Assembly: GCF_015694345.1 (NCBI RefSeq) | Contig: NZ_JADQDC010000002.1 | Location: forward strand, 248,001 to 312,000 | DNA from: Novosphingobium jiangmenense | GTDB taxonomy: Bacteria; Pseudomonadota; Alphaproteobacteria; Sphingomonadales; Sphingomonadaceae | Reading direction: 5' to 3' | DNA: 64,000 nucleotides | In this document: in pieces, positions 63,126-64,000 of the stretch | Layout of the letters: every line of letters begins with the position of its first letter | Position numbering within the stretch: the stretch's first letter is position 1 | Made by a program: the position numbers and the translations under genes | The notes under the pieces: generated by a model | What the model saw: the letters and a program-made list of their open reading frames with translations, nothing else | What the model was told of the DNA's origin: nothing | The model's database searches: none

Positions 63126-63602
63126 TCAGGCCGTCGGATCGCGGCCTTCTGACCGCTCCTTGGCGATGACGAGATCGACGAAGCTGGTCAGTTCATCGAT
63201 GGTCGCAGCAATGTCCGCCTGCTGACGGCGCAAGTTCTCGATCCGCTCGCGACACTTGGCGATGGTGACGCGGCGCTGTTCGGCGCGGCCATCACCCATG
63301 TCGTAGAGGTCGATCATGTCGCGGATTTCGGCGAGGCTGAAGCCCACGTTCTTGGCGCGCATGATCCAGGCAAGCCGGGCACGGTCCCGCTTGGAATAGA
63401 TGCGCGACAGGCCGATCCGCTCCGGCGCGATCAGGCCCTCGTCCTCGTAGAACCGCAGGGCGCGCGCCGTCACCCCGAACTCGCCCGAGAGGTCGGAGAT
63501 GGTGAACTGGTCACGCTTGAGCGCATCGGGCTGATCGAGATGCCCGGTATGCTCGTTCTGTACAGACGGATCGCGAGTCGCTGTGGCGGCATGCTGTGAC
63601 AT
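63126..63602 (-). CDS. MerR-family regulator (LiuR-like)
   Basis: Regulator of 158 residues. The winged helix (about 32-100) has FTISDLSGEFGVTARALRFY and EDEGLIAPERIGLSRIYSKR, followed by a dimer helix with MGDGRAEQRRVTIAKCRERI. LiuR-type MerR proteins control leucine and fatty-acid catabolism, which fits the acyl-CoA dehydrogenase 29 bases downstream. A TTACGTAA palindrome lies upstream inside a TTGACG-N17-TAGCTT promoter, the classic MerR arrangement. It is probably autoregulated. Confidence 0.88.
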   Translation of the reverse strand: MSQHAATATRDPSVQNEHTGHLDQPDALKRDQFTISDLSGEFGVTARALRFYEDEGLIAPERIGLSRIYSKRDRARLAWIMRAKNVGFSLAEIRDMIDLYDMGDGRAEQRRVTIAKCRERIENLRRQQADIAATIDELTSFVDLVIAKERSEGRDPTA

Positions 63603-63613
63603 GTCGCCAAGCT

Positions 63614-63637
63614 AACTAACCTTTACGTAAGCGTCAA
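63614..63637 (-). promoter_or_regulatory. predicted MerR-type promoter and operator
   Basis: On the minus strand TTGACG (63637-63632) is followed by a 17-base spacer that contains the palindrome TTACGTAA (63630-63623), then TAGCTT. MerR proteins bind inside such spacers. The -35 overlaps the last codons of hisI. Confidence 0.55.
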
Positions 63638-64000
63638 TCGACTATGCGTTCCAGCGTCCCCTCGGGCGTAACCCGCCGGTAGAAGCACGTCGGCGCCAAT
63701 GTGTGGCAGGCCGGACCCGCCGCCTCCACGCGAAGCTCCAATGCGTCCTGATCGCAGTCCACGCGAATCTCGACAATCCGCAGCACGTGCCCGGAACTCT
63801 CGCCTTTCATCCACAGCTTGCCGCGCGAGCGGGAGAAGAAGTGCGCAAACCCCGTCTCGAGCGTCTTGTCGAGCGCCTCGCGGTTCATGTGCGCCAACAT
63901 CAGCAGGGCATTCGTGCCATGGTCGACAGCCACCGCCGTAAGCAGCCCGTTTGCATCGAATTTCGGCATCAATTCAGTACCCTGCTCGCGCAAGGCGGTA
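63634..64000 (-). CDS. hisI: phosphoribosyl-AMP cyclohydrolase (possibly partial)
   Basis: Third step of histidine synthesis: opens the adenine ring of PR-AMP. The protein shows KFDANGLLTAVAVDHGTNAL, HMNREALDKTLETGFAHFFS, SRGKLWMKGESSGHVL and the zinc-site DCDQDAL and GPACHT, ending with TCFYRRVTPEG. The frame stays open to the window edge (a TTG at 63993 is possible), so the true start may lie beyond 64000. About 120 residues are visible, which is nearly full length. Confidence 0.9.
   Translation of the reverse strand, partial: TALREQGTELMPKFDANGLLTAVAVDHGTNALLMLAHMNREALDKTLETGFAHFFSRSRGKLWMKGESSGHVLRIVEIRVDCDQDALELRVEAAGPACHTLAPTCFYRRVTPEGTLERIVD

Overview
The window is high-GC alphaproteobacterial chromosome, most likely a sphingomonad close to Novosphingobium. 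The gene content and neighbourhoods are typical of that group: rsmI-yraN beside an LpoA-like gene, hrcA-grpE next to rph-rdgB-hemW, yajC-secD-secF, aroQ-accB-accC, a TIGR03013-type sugar transferase with a prsK-prsR pair, and 'GTCATTCCCGCGAAGGCGGG'-type intergenic repeats. The genus is inferred. I see no rRNA, prophage, insertion sequence, CRISPR array or plasmid replication gene. Coding density is high and no gap longer than 300 bases lacks a gene. Layout: 1-3.9 kb holds a partial amino-acid permease, panB, a TerC-like membrane protein and an alpha-methylacyl-CoA racemase. 4.0-10.5 kb is a leftward block of sugar transferase, PrsK sensor kinase, PrsR sigma-54 activator and a TPR protein, which is the regulatory end of an exosortase/PEP-CTERM exopolysaccharide locus; no exosortase is in view. 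10.6-13.4 kb holds a small membrane protein and a large patatin-like hydrolase. 13.4-24.3 kb is proteostasis and housekeeping: dnaK-dnaJ with a heat-shock promoter, a copper chaperone coupled to an HExxH protein, hrcA-grpE, rph, rdgB, hemW and xerC. 24.3-31.4 kb carries a PepSY/PhoP-like/PhoQ-like signalling group, an ABC-F ATPase and an XRE regulator coupled to a glycosyltransferase. 31.4-45.9 kb contains yajC-secD-secF, tRNA-Pro(GGG), aroQ-accB-accC, gshB, yraN-rsmI, an LpoA-like lipoprotein and parE. 46-50.4 kb is a moxR/VWA pair interrupted by glutathione-related genes, followed by an ECHDC3-like crotonase. 50.4-64 kb carries secreted proteins of unknown function, two MFS transporters, a NamZ-like GH171 protein, tyrS, a PilZ protein, cysK, a dienelactone hydrolase, and an acyl-CoA dehydrogenase with its MerR regulator and hisI. 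Working together: the Prs block probably senses an envelope signal and, through sigma-54, drives exopolysaccharide or PEP-CTERM genes. The acyl-CoA genes (racemase, crotonase, dehydrogenase, MerR) point to fatty or branched-chain acid catabolism. The most interesting unexplained signal is a 20-bp palindrome of consensus GYTTAAYCR-NN-CGRTTRARY. It lies 12-16 bases upstream of the start codons of the racemase, moxR and VWA genes, and suggests a small shared regulon.
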